From IMG/VR virus record IMGVR_UViG_3300035665_000088, positions 1-40,701 of that record: DNA of 40,701 nt. The stretch is one strand, 5' to 3'. The notes below the pieces were generated by a model. That model had not been told where the DNA came from, did not search any database, and was given only the letters and a program-made list of their open reading frames with translations. The number at the start of each line of letters is the position of its first letter. Position 1 is the first letter of the stretch. This stretch comes from a virus. Both the position numbers and the translations under genes were made by a program. Shown here piece after piece: positions 15,319 to 20,662 of the stretch.

Positions 15319-15508
15319 CCCTCTAACTGAAGAAGAGACTGAACTTATTGAAGATGCGCTTTTTGCTGCTAGTGTTCTAACAGCACAGGTGCGTTCCTGG
15401 AACGAAGTTCATCAGATGGTTCCTCAACTCTTTAAGAGTATTATTGATTCATTTAATGACACGATAGTTTTTGCAGAAGACGAGTCCCCTGCGGAGGAGA
15501 CTAAGTAG
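15236..15508 (+). CDS. Hypothetical acidic helical protein
   Basis: Up to 90 residues if the ATG at 15236 is used, which overlaps the sigma gene by 83 bases. A TTG at 15266 has a better ribosome site (GGAG six bases upstream), and a GTG at 15296 is also possible, so the start is open. The body is helical and acidic (TEEETELIEDALFAASVLTA, VPQLFKSIIDSFNDTIVF) without known motifs. No function is assigned. Confidence 0.5.
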   Translation: MKPPITSERVLTALENLRKKVDSKSWTNPLTEEETELIEDALFAASVLTAQVRSWNEVHQMVPQLFKSIIDSFNDTIVFAEDESPAEETK

Positions 15509-15515
15509 AACGGCT

Positions 15516-15683
15516 ATGTCTGTCGATATGCCCAACACAAACCTTTGCGGCTCGTGCCGCTGGGAAGCGCACAAGCGCGAACTTGGGCATGTGAACCTCG
15601 CTAACGAACTCCATGAGTTCTGTAAAGGGTGCGAGTGTCAGGACAATAAAAAAGCCCCTACCGCCGAAGCGGTAAGGGCTTAG
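15516..15683 (+). CDS. Small Cys-rich zinc-ribbon protein
   Basis: A 55-residue protein that ends the rightward early unit. LCGSCRWEAHKRE and FCKGCECQDN give two Cys pairs around a helix, as in small zinc-binding phage proteins. The last 11 codons are formed by an inverted repeat that is the terminator for the opposing transcripts, so the C-terminal residues (KKAPTAEAVRA) are dictated by that hairpin. ATG 15516 is chosen; ATG 15528 is possible. A single CCAACACAAA word, the same as the iteron-like repeats, lies at 15532-15541. Confidence 0.6.
   Translation: MSVDMPNTNLCGSCRWEAHKRELGHVNLANELHEFCKGCECQDNKKAPTAEAVRA
15648..15680 (-). terminator. Terminator of the leftward operon
   Basis: Read on the minus strand, AGCCC-T-TACCGC, loop TTCG, GCGGTA-G-GGGCT, then six T: an 11-bp stem with one mismatch and a C(UUCG)G loop, a very stable terminator. 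It lies within the coding end of the opposing zinc-ribbon gene. On the plus strand there is no T run, so it acts mainly on leftward transcription. Confidence 0.8.
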
Positions 15684-15684
15684 T

Positions 15685-15699
15685 GTACGATTATCGTAC
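15685..15699. promoter_or_regulatory. Dyad site P1, GTACGATTATCGTAC
   Basis: Perfect 15-bp dyad (17 bp with flanking T and A), between the last leftward gene and its terminator. It is therefore downstream of all genes of the block, where it cannot be a promoter operator. Confidence 0.85.
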
Positions 15700-15706
15700 A
15701 GTTGGG

Positions 15707-15907
15707 TTATTCTACATTAACCCAGTTCATAGCAGTCCTCAGAAGGTTGTCGTAGTCACCTTCCATTGACTCAGAGAGGTATTGTTCTACCTCGCTTTCG
15801 GGAACACTCTCCTTTCGGAGAGCGCCCGATACCTTTGCCATGATAGCAAAAGCGTTGCCGTCTTGTCCTGTTAGTTGGACAGTTATATTTTTGTATTTAG
15901 GGTCCAC
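15707..15907 (-). CDS. Small hypothetical protein, last gene of leftward block
   Basis: A 66-residue acidic protein, GTG start 15907 with AGAAAG upstream and dyad P2 13 bases before the start. MDPKYKNITVQLTGQDGNAF, then AIMAKVSGALRK, looks like a small alpha/beta domain, ending TAMNWVNVE. The text resembles small actinophage proteins with one beta strand pair and two helices. A longer reading from 15994 would translate through P2 and the neighbouring gene, and is rejected. Function unknown. Confidence 0.6.
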   Translation of the reverse strand: MDPKYKNITVQLTGQDGNAFAIMAKVSGALRKESVPESEVEQYLSESMEGDYDNLLRTAMNWVNVE

Positions 15908-15920
15908 TTTATTACTTTCT

Positions 15921-15935
15921 GTACGATTATCGTAC
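15921..15935. promoter_or_regulatory. Dyad site P2
   Basis: GTACGATTATCGTAC. It sits between the stop of the 39-residue membrane protein gene and the start of the 66-residue gene, 13 bases upstream of GTG 15907. Confidence 0.85.
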
Positions 15936-15936
15936 A

Positions 15937-16056
15937 CTAGAGAGCCACCGCAAGCACCATGCCTACGGCGATTAGGGTCGAAAGGGAAGTCCATAGGATA
16001 AGTGCTAACTGCTCACTAACGGACTCAATGAAGTAGTTATCGCTATCCTCGTTCAT
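15937..16056 (-). CDS. Very small single-pass membrane protein
   Basis: A 39-residue protein with a good ribosome site (AGAAAGGAACAG then ATG). An acidic N-terminus (MNEDSDNYFIESVSEQ) leads to one hydrophobic segment from about residue 17 to the end (LALILWTSLSTLIAVGMVLA). The stop lies one base before dyad P2. It overlaps the WhiB gene end by 14 bases, as is usual for coupled genes. It may alter the membrane in superinfection or takeover, but nothing specific shows this. Confidence 0.6.
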   Translation of the reverse strand: MNEDSDNYFIESVSEQLALILWTSLSTLIAVGMVLAVAL

Positions 16057-16381
16057 CTGTTCCTTTCTGTATTGCGAACACAGTATTGTCATAAGTGTTC
16101 ATCATGAAGATAGGCGTAATGCCTAACTTCTCTTGTAGTTTCTGACGCTCTATGTGGTCAAGACCACCCCATATTCCAGAAAGACCAGAATACGCAAGAG
16201 CATAGTTCCTACACTCCATTAGAGCAGGACAAGCCTCGCAGATACTACGAGCCTTCATCGCGTCAGGGGTACGCGACCAGCGCTTATTGTTTCCGCGTGG
16301 CTCATCTGGGAACCACCACTCAGCAGGATAGTCCGCGCATGACGGCTTCTCTGATAGGACAGGAAAGTGATTATCTATCAT
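16043..16381 (-). CDS. whiB: WhiB-family transcription factor
   Basis: A 112-residue protein from ATG 16381, chosen because GGAG lies five bases upstream; ATG 16384 and GTG 16387 are too close to it. The iron-sulphur motif is C in KPSCADY, then ICEACPALMECRNYA (CxxCx5C), followed by SGIWGGLDHIER, the G[VI]WGG turn of the family. WhiB proteins bind the sigma factor of host RNA polymerase and change promoter choice. Phage copies can block host WhiB functions. Dyad P3 ends 14 bases upstream of the start. Confidence 0.85.
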   Translation of the reverse strand: MIDNHFPVLSEKPSCADYPAEWWFPDEPRGNNKRWSRTPDAMKARSICEACPALMECRNYALAYSGLSGIWGGLDHIERQKLQEKLGITPIFMMNTYDNTVFAIQKGTDERG

Positions 16382-16532
16382 CATCACTCCGTTCTGTACG
16401 ATTATCGTACGGCTCCCCTATCTTGGAGAAAGCGCATGGTTGGCAATACGCATAAGTGCTATCGTCGTAATGCGGTACAACTAAACCCACACCACACTTA
16501 TAGCACTCACGCTGTTTGTATATTGTTGTCAT
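16371..16532 (-). CDS. Small zinc-ribbon protein
   Basis: A 53-residue protein with ribosome site GAGAAAGAAG before ATG 16532. CYKCG (C10, C13) and YCQPC (C30, C33) form a zinc ribbon with VVPHYDD between them. The C-terminal residues PYDNRT are the translation of dyad P3, and the stop lies 11 bases into the WhiB gene. The tail is therefore set by DNA-level constraints. Function unknown; perhaps a host-protein binder. Confidence 0.6.
   Translation of the reverse strand: MTTIYKQRECYKCGVGLVVPHYDDSTYAYCQPCAFSKIGEPYDNRTERSDDDR
16396..16410. promoter_or_regulatory. Dyad site P3
   Basis: GTACGATTATCGTAC. It is inside the 3' end of the 53-residue zinc-ribbon gene, read there as PYDNRT, and 14 bases upstream of the WhiB start. 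Confidence 0.85.
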
Positions 16533-16749
16533 TGGCTTCTTTCTCTAGCGGTAGTTGTCCCGCTAGGTTGCGATACTCAATGGCTTTGAGCATCAGAGCA
16601 GAGTGGTCTGTCACTCTGCCCTCTGCTAATGCTTTGGATGCACTAGCAGAAAACATCTCGGCTCGCTTACTAAGGTAGTAAGGAGTCGGTGGTACAGGTT
16701 TCCACTTACCCACGATTGTACGCAGGTGTATAGACAGGCTCGATGACAT
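16507..16749 (-). CDS. Hypothetical small helical protein
   Basis: An 80-residue protein overlapping the preceding gene by 44 bases and the next by 26. The central part is helical (LSKRAEMFSASASKALAEGR, ALMLKAIEYRNLAGQLPLEK) and probably dimeric. The first ~20 residues fall in the overlap and the ribosome site is weak, so a start further inside is possible. No family recognised. Confidence 0.5.
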   Translation of the reverse strand: MSSSLSIHLRTIVGKWKPVPPTPYYLSKRAEMFSASASKALAEGRVTDHSALMLKAIEYRNLAGQLPLEKEANDNNIQTA

Positions 16750-16882
16750 TAGGCAATATCATCTTTTCTGCCCATGCTTCTGCTGCTTCCACAGTTGGAA
16801 ACAGTCCATAGGAGAGTGGCTCGTGTTCAACATGCTTGACAGCACGAACTACAAAGCCACTAACCATCATACCCTTTATCAT
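16706..16882 (-). CDS. Hypothetical small alpha/beta protein
   Basis: A 58-residue protein. Start ATG 16882 is chosen because GGGGGTGG lies upstream and the start follows the amidotransferase stop by two bases. The text MIKGMMVSGFVVRAVKHVEH, then YGLFPTVEAAEAWAEKMILP, reads as a beta hairpin followed by a helix, like small SPOR-like or single-domain ligand-binding proteins. It is clearly translated with the amidotransferase gene. Function unknown. Confidence 0.55.
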   Translation of the reverse strand: MIKGMMVSGFVVRAVKHVEHEPLSYGLFPTVEAAEAWAEKMILPNVIEPVYTPAYNRG

Positions 16883-16884
16883 GC

Positions 16885-17733
16885 TCACCACCCCCAAGCA
16901 GGTATGTCGTAGCCTGTACGATTATCGTACGGCTTGGTTTCTGCTTGATAGCATAAGCAGTTGGTCTTATACATACTACACATGTAACACGAGCCGCATG
17001 TAACGCAGAATGAGTCAGCATTGTTCTTCATAGCGACCCAATAATCCGTGACATTGTCACAGATACCGCACTCCAACCATTCGCCAGCGTCATATTCCTC
17101 TTTGGTGAGTGATGAGAGAGCATGCGTGGCGTATGAGGTAGCACCAAAGCGAGAATACCAACTCTCCAGTTCGTAGGTGGTGTTAGACCACCACACGCCT
17201 GTTGAGTCAAACCCACCCTTTTCCTCATGGAGAAGATAGAGTTGATGTTCTGCTTTGGGATTGACAGTAAGGAACGCAACTTTAGAACCTGTTGTGAAGT
17301 CCTCAAGCATGTTCCATACCTGCGGATTATCGAGAGAAGCGACACCGCCGATAGCAGGCATGATGTCCTCTGCGAATATGCGTGTGTCACTACGCATCTC
17401 GCCCTTGCTTTCCAGCACGGACAGTATGCCGTTGTGTGCTAGATACGTCTGCTCATCATCTCCCACCCTGAAAGGGTGGCAGTTATCAACTGTGTTAGAG
17501 CCGTGAGTGGCGTAGCGAGCGTGCCATATGGCATAGCCGTCTAGATACTTAGCCCTATCCTCAATGAACTTGTTGATACACTCATCAGCGTTCATTGTGG
17601 TAAAGGTGTGGATACGCCGCTCTTTGGGAACAGCGATAGCATAGCCGAAGCCATGAGGATTATTGAGAGCCGAGTTTTCCAACTTGTCACGAGAAGGAAT
17701 GACGTTCGGCGGTACTACGCAGAGCATACACAT
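16885..17733 (-). CDS. Class II glutamine amidotransferase with C-terminal zinc cluster
   Basis: A 282-residue protein. MCMLCVV puts a Cys at position 2, the nucleophile after Met removal, which also fixes the start. WHARYATHGS (R73-G78), H86, AHNGI (N101, G102) and RSDTRIFAE (D116) match the GFAT-type amidotransferase active site. It should release ammonia from glutamine, or act as a related N-terminal hydrolase. Residues 222-261 hold eight Cys (CGIC, CVTCGSCYMC, CLC), an added metal domain. PYDNRT at 268-273 is dyad P4. Dyad P5 ends 16 bases before the start. The gene directly upstream encodes an amidoligase, a plausible partner. Confidence 0.85.
   Translation of the reverse strand: MCMLCVVPPNVIPSRDKLENSALNNPHGFGYAIAVPKERRIHTFTTMNADECINKFIEDRAKYLDGYAIWHARYATHGSNTVDNCHPFRVGDDEQTYLAHNGILSVLESKGEMRSDTRIFAEDIMPAIGGVASLDNPQVWNMLEDFTTGSKVAFLTVNPKAEHQLYLLHEEKGGFDSTGVWWSNTTYELESWYSRFGATSYATHALSSLTKEEYDAGEWLECGICDNVTDYWVAMKNNADSFCVTCGSCYMCSMYKTNCLCYQAETKPYDNRTGYDIPAWGW
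16916..16930. promoter_or_regulatory. Dyad site P4
   Basis: GTACGATTATCGTAC inside the 3' end of the amidotransferase gene, read as PYDNRT. It is 33 bases upstream of the 58-residue gene start. Confidence 0.85.
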
Positions 17734-17749
17734 GGGATAGAACCTTTCT

Positions 17750-17764
17750 GTACGATAATCGTAC
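17750..17764. promoter_or_regulatory. Dyad site P5
   Basis: GTACGATAATCGTAC in the 33-base gap between the amidoligase stop and the amidotransferase start, 16 bases upstream of that start and next to the AGAAAGG ribosome site. Confidence 0.85.
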
Positions 17765-17766
17765 GA

Positions 17767-19398
17767 CTACTCGACCGAGTAATCATTCTCGAATGTCTTG
17801 ACCATGAGTGCGGTCAAGTGTGGATAAGTGTCTACGTTCTGATGAACGTAGCCAGCAAAGGCGAGCCATGACAGAGCAGTAGAACGCATCTTGCCGTCTA
17901 CTGTACGCACCATAGCCTTAGAGCCTACAACTCGCAGGTTGCGAGTGTATTCAACGCCAGCGTGGACGAACTCGATACAGGCAAGTACGCGCTCAGGTAT
18001 AAGTGAACCCTTGAACACACGAACCTCTAACGTGTTGTCGTTGTCGGTATTGACAGCAGCGTGACGACCACCTTCGGTGGCGTTGTATTTTACTTTACGG
18101 ACAAGGTGGTTCTTGTCCGCGAAGTTGGCATAACTAGGACTGGACCTACCAGCAAGCCGTTCGACCTGCCGTTGGTTGTCATAGATAAGTTTGATGAACC
18201 GAAGTTCATGTGACTGACGTGAACTGATGAAGTTACGTCTTGTTGTACGATAATCGTACGGCTCACCGAAAGCATCACGGGAAACGTGAACGTGTAAGCC
18301 GCAGGTATCTGTATCCCACGAGCGCAAGCCTGCCCTACGGAAACGAGCGAATGACTGCCACTCGAACTCCAACTGGAAAGACTGGAGTGAGTGTGGGTGA
18401 GTCACTATCTCGAAGCCATGATTAAGAGAGCCGTCCTCTTTGAGATAGACGCGCTCACCGAGAGCCTCCTGAACTAAGTGAGAAGTCTCGTCAATATTTC
18501 CTCCGCTCGCCTCAACTTCGAGTTCAATTCCGAAGAAGAGTCGCTCGTCAGGGTTGTCCTGCTTGCCGAAGAAGAATGGACGTGGCTTGTACGAATAGTC
18601 ATGGATAAGTTCATAACTCGTGTCTGAGTCGTATGAGCAGTCATGTCCTCGCTCGTACCAATACATTTCTCCACAGTCGTCGCACGTATTGACATTATCC
18701 TCATAACAAGTGCGGCAGTATGAGGCGTGTCTGAAGCGATAGTGGGTATCGTCATCAAGGAGTTCATGACTTTCGCAGTGGCTACACTGGAAGTAACTGT
18801 AAGCAAGAGTGTGGTTCCTTTCTTTGAGTATGCGAGTTACACAGTCGAAGCACTTGAGGTCGCCCTCGAAGCGAGTCATCTCGGTTGTATGGTAACTGGA
18901 ACCCCAACCGCCAACGTAGGTTACTCCACAGCAAGAAGGAGTGATAGAGCAGTGTTGATGTATCTGTACGATAATCGTACTGCCGTCAGCATTGGTTCTA
19001 GCGGACTGGGCATCAACAGTTCTGTATCTATCTCTGTTGCCTACCACTTCATCAGATAGCAAGTGGTCACCACAGCAAGAGCAGAGTTTCAATGACTCAT
19101 AGTAATCCACGAAGTCTGCGCTTTGGTTAGGCGAATAAAGCATGAGTTCACCGATAGCCTCAGCGTAAGGACTGCGTCCTTCACGGAAGCCTTCCTCGTT
19201 GCGTGGTTGGGTATATCTGTCAAGCATGTTTAGACATTGGTGATGGCACGCAAAGCACATCACATCTTCATCTTGGTTCCAGTTGTAATCTGGAACGTGG
19301 ATACGACTGAGTGAGTGTGTCATCAGCACAGCAGGGTCATTACAGCGAGGACAGAAGCCCTGTCCGATAATGCCCCAACTAGGCGTGGTGGTCGTCAT
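17767..19398 (-). CDS. Amidoligase-domain protein with N-terminal Cys-rich zinc region
   Basis: A 543-residue protein. The C-terminal domain (about 286-480) has the amidoligase (glutamine-synthetase-fold, Amidoligase_2) motifs: FGIELEVE (289-296), KEDGSLNHGFEIVTHP (320-335), CGLHVHVS (366-373), RHAAVN (445-450) and TLEVRVFKGSL (456-466). These enzymes use ATP to join an amine to a carboxyl group. Residues 15-255 carry many Cys/His pairs (FCPRC, MCFACHHQC, LCSCCG, CFDC, QCSHC, YCRTC, CDDCG), several zinc ribbons that may recognise the substrate. Dyad P8 ends 14 bases before the start; P6 and P7 lie inside, read as PYDYRT and STIIVQ. The target is unknown: protein, peptide, wall or base modification. 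Confidence 0.8.
   Translation of the reverse strand: MTTTTPSWGIIGQGFCPRCNDPAVLMTHSLSRIHVPDYNWNQDEDVMCFACHHQCLNMLDRYTQPRNEEGFREGRSPYAEAIGELMLYSPNQSADFVDYYESLKLCSCCGDHLLSDEVVGNRDRYRTVDAQSARTNADGSTIIVQIHQHCSITPSCCGVTYVGGWGSSYHTTEMTRFEGDLKCFDCVTRILKERNHTLAYSYFQCSHCESHELLDDDTHYRFRHASYCRTCYEDNVNTCDDCGEMYWYERGHDCSYDSDTSYELIHDYSYKPRPFFFGKQDNPDERLFFGIELEVEASGGNIDETSHLVQEALGERVYLKEDGSLNHGFEIVTHPHSLQSFQLEFEWQSFARFRRAGLRSWDTDTCGLHVHVSRDAFGEPYDYRTTRRNFISSRQSHELRFIKLIYDNQRQVERLAGRSSPSYANFADKNHLVRKVKYNATEGGRHAAVNTDNDNTLEVRVFKGSLIPERVLACIEFVHAGVEYTRNLRVVGSKAMVRTVDGKMRSTALSWLAFAGYVHQNVDTYPHLTALMVKTFENDYSVE
18245..18259. promoter_or_regulatory. Dyad site P6
   Basis: GTACGATAATCGTAC inside the amidoligase domain coding sequence, read as PYDYRT (residues 380-385), between the CGLHVHVS motif and a helix. 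Confidence 0.85.
18966..18980. promoter_or_regulatory. Dyad site P7
   Basis: GTACGATAATCGTAC inside the zinc-rich half of the amidoligase gene, read in a different frame from P6, as STIIVQ (residues 140-145). Confidence 0.85.
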
Positions 19399-19412
19399 GG
19401 TTGTTCCTGTCT

Positions 19413-19427
19413 GTACGATTATCGTAC
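19413..19427. promoter_or_regulatory. Dyad site P8
   Basis: GTACGATTATCGTAC. It supplies the TAA stop of the 51-residue membrane protein gene and lies 14 bases upstream of the amidoligase start. Confidence 0.85.
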
Positions 19428-19574
19428 ATGGTTACGAAGCGCGGATACTTTGGAACGAAGTGCTGTGTTCTCACGCGTGAGGCGAGCATTAGCAGATGCG
19501 CTCGTGATGATGAGCGCGACAGCAGCGACTAGAGCGATAGTTACAGCAACAACGTCTAGTGGTTGTAGGTACAT
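19419..19574 (-). CDS. Very small membrane protein with short coiled coil
   Basis: A 51-residue protein, first gene after the leftward promoter, with ribosome site AGAAAGGAACACC before ATG. A membrane segment spans about residues 8-28 (VVAVTIALVAAVALIITSAS), followed by a short heptad-like cytoplasmic helix (ARLTRENTALRSKVSALRNH). The layout recalls small Rz-like, holin-like or membrane-scaffold proteins. The stop codon is part of dyad P8. Function unknown; position suggests it works with the amidoligase. Confidence 0.6.
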   Translation of the reverse strand: MYLQPLDVVAVTIALVAAVALIITSASANARLTRENTALRSKVSALRNHVR

Positions 19575-19603
19575 GGTGTTCCTTTCTGATAGTGGTGGGC
19601 TAT

Positions 19604-19618
19604 GTACGATTATCGTAC
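19604..19618. promoter_or_regulatory. Dyad site P9
   Basis: GTACGATTATCGTAC in the leader of the leftward operon, 29 bases upstream of the 51-residue gene start and about 75 bases downstream of the promoter -10. Confidence 0.85.
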
Positions 19619-19622
19619 AAGC

Positions 19623-19665
19623 GGCTAGTGCTACGCCGAAAAGGTATAAAGACGCAGCACTAGCC
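19623..19665 (-). promoter_or_regulatory. Leader hairpin of the leftward operon
   Basis: Perfect 10-bp inverted repeat GGCTAGTGCT / AGCACTAGCC with 23 bases between the arms, in the untranslated leader just downstream of the promoter. It could be an attenuator, an mRNA-stabilising element or a protein site. Confidence 0.6.
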
Positions 19666-19667
19666 TA

Positions 19668-19684
19668 CGCAGGTCAGACCTGCG
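19668..19684. promoter_or_regulatory. 17-bp dyad at the predicted transcription start (probable operator)
   Basis: CGCAGGTCAGACCTGCG, perfect 8-bp arms around one base. Its right edge is nine bases downstream of the -10, so it covers the likely start point. A protein bound here would block initiation. Its sequence is unrelated to the P1-P11 dyad. Confidence 0.65.
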
Positions 19685-19692
19685 GTAGCATT

Positions 19693-19721
19693 ATTATCCC
19701 GTATCTGGGCTCCTAAGTCAA
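19693..19721 (-). promoter_or_regulatory. Leftward sigma-70-type promoter
   Basis: On the minus strand, -35 TTGACT and -10 GATAAT, each 5 of 6 to consensus, with an exact 17-base spacer. It would drive the 51-residue, amidoligase, amidotransferase, WhiB and zinc-ribbon genes as one unit ending at the 15648-15680 terminator. Confidence 0.7.
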
Positions 19722-19778
19722 ACGGCTAGGGGGGTGCGATAGGCGAACAAAACGGCTATTGGTGGCGAGCCGAGCCCG

Positions 19779-19863
19779 ACACAAACTCGCTTAGTCTCGA
19801 CACAAACTTTCCTCTCCAACACAAACCAAAGGAGTCTCCGACACAAATCTTTTCCAACACAAA
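19779..19863 (+). repeat. Iteron-like repeats, five copies of YCRACACAAA
   Basis: ACACAAA cores begin at 19779, 19800, 19819, 19841 and 19857, each preceded by CCG, TCG or CCA. Spacing is 21, 19, 22 and 16 bases, near two helical turns, all in one orientation. Two more copies lie at 20713 and 20739. Directly repeated words at this spacing are typical of initiator or repressor binding sites. Confidence 0.65.
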
Positions 19864-19874
19864 TTTTTCGGCGC

Positions 19875-19889
19875 GTACGAAAATCGTAC
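19875..19889. promoter_or_regulatory. Dyad site P10 (variant)
   Basis: GTACGAAAATCGTAC: arms kept, centre changed to AAA. It is the only imperfect copy and lies between the iteron-like repeats and the terminator of the 207-residue gene. Confidence 0.7.
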
Positions 19890-19904
19890 ATGTCCAGACA
19901 TGCC

Positions 19905-19934
19905 AAAACCCCCGACCCCTTTCGAGGTCGAGGG
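19905..19934 (-). terminator. Terminator of the 207-residue gene
   Basis: On the minus strand CCCTCGACC, loop TCGAAAGG, GGTCGGGGG, then TTTT: a 9-bp stem with one G-T pair. It starts 16 bases after the stop codon. The 11-base word GGGCTTAGGCG is repeated twice in between. Confidence 0.7.
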
Positions 19935-19949
19935 CTTAGGCGTTAGGGC

Positions 19950-20573
19950 TTAGGCGCTAACTTTGGCTTTCACGCTTGGGTGACGTGAAACCGCCATAGC
20001 GATTTCAATGGCGCGAATCAGAGCCTTTCCGTTCTCGACGTTAGTGATTACCGCTTCATCTCCCGACAAATCGCGGAGAGACTTTAGAGCGAGAGCCACC
20101 ACGCCGTCAGCGTGAGCGAGGACCGCCTTGAAATCAGCGACAGACGCCTTATCGGCTTTCGCCTTTTCGCCCTGCTTAGGCGTGGCGTTCACCAATTCCG
20201 CGAAAGACTTGGAAGCGTTAATGAAGGCTTCAGCGTCAGACTTGAAAGCGCGCTTGGCTTGAATTGTAGCGTTGAGGACCGCCTTGAGAGGCTTCTCTTT
20301 ACCGCCAGCGAGAGCGCGGACTTTTGCGGACAAGATGAAATACTGAGCAGTGGAAGGCTTGATGGTAGGAAGCGCGCCCTTTTCTGCCGCCGCTTCAATA
20401 GTAGCCTTGAGACCGCGTACAGAGATGGAGCCAGCGTTGAGCATTGAGACCGCTTTCTCATAGACCGAAATTTCTGCCTCAAGATTAACGACCGCCTCGA
20501 ACGAAGCCTTGAGGTCAGGGTTTACAACATCAAGCGAGGTAACTGCCTTTGATACTTTGACGTTCTTTTTCAT
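19950..20573 (-). CDS. Helical protein of unknown function flanked by iteron-like repeats
   Basis: A 207-residue, Ala/Lys/Glu-rich, almost fully helical protein. It starts MKKNVKVSKAVTSLDVVNPD after ribosome site AAAAGGAAAAG. Segments LEAEISVYEKAVSML, GLKATIEAAAEKGALPTI, TAQYFILSAKVRAL and AIEIAMAVSRHPSVK suggest a bundle with several amphipathic helices and basic patches. No helix-turn-helix or Cys is obvious. It is transcribed alone from its own promoter to its own terminator. Repeats lie on both sides and dyad P11 is just upstream of its promoter, so it may be the DNA-binding protein of the region. That is an inference from position only. Confidence 0.65.
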   Translation of the reverse strand: MKKNVKVSKAVTSLDVVNPDLKASFEAVVNLEAEISVYEKAVSMLNAGSISVRGLKATIEAAAEKGALPTIKPSTAQYFILSAKVRALAGGKEKPLKAVLNATIQAKRAFKSDAEAFINASKSFAELVNATPKQGEKAKADKASVADFKAVLAHADGVVALALKSLRDLSGDEAVITNVENGKALIRAIEIAMAVSRHPSVKAKVSA

Positions 20574-20620
20574 TTTCTTTTCCTTTTCTCTTAGGTCGAG
20601 CCTTTCTCGACCATGAAAGA

Positions 20621-20649
20621 ATTATGACAGAAATCGAATCCAAAAGCAA
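20621..20649 (-). promoter_or_regulatory. Leftward promoter of the 207-residue gene
   Basis: On the minus strand, -10 CATAAT (5 of 6) and -35 TTGCTT (weak) with a 17-base spacer. Dyad P11 starts 13 bases upstream of the -35, a position for an activator or a remote operator. Confidence 0.5.
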
Positions 20650-20662
20650 CTTACCGCGCCCC

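Larger units (their letters stand above)
19575..19949. other. 375-bp noncoding control region
   Basis: Between two leftward genes. From right to left it holds the terminator of the 207-residue gene, dyad P10, five YCRACACAAA repeats, a strong leftward promoter, a second type of dyad at the expected transcription start, a 10-bp hairpin, dyad P9 and the ribosome site of the next gene. The open frame across 19718-19906 consists of the repeats and is not regarded as a gene. Confidence 0.7.

Noticed and set aside
15707-15994. A 95-residue leftward protein from ATG 15994
   Set aside because: It would translate through dyad P2 and through the end of the 39-residue gene in another frame. The GTG at 15907 has its own ribosome site and the usual spacing to a dyad.
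19315-19716. Plus-strand frames opposite the amidoligase and leader
   Set aside because: They are antisense to genes with strong motifs and contain the dyads as repeated YDNRT or YDYRT text, with no ribosome sites.
19718-19906. A 62-residue leftward frame with repeated VCV/LCR words
   Set aside because: It is made of the iteron-like repeats read on the minus strand, overlaps a strong promoter, and has no ribosome site.
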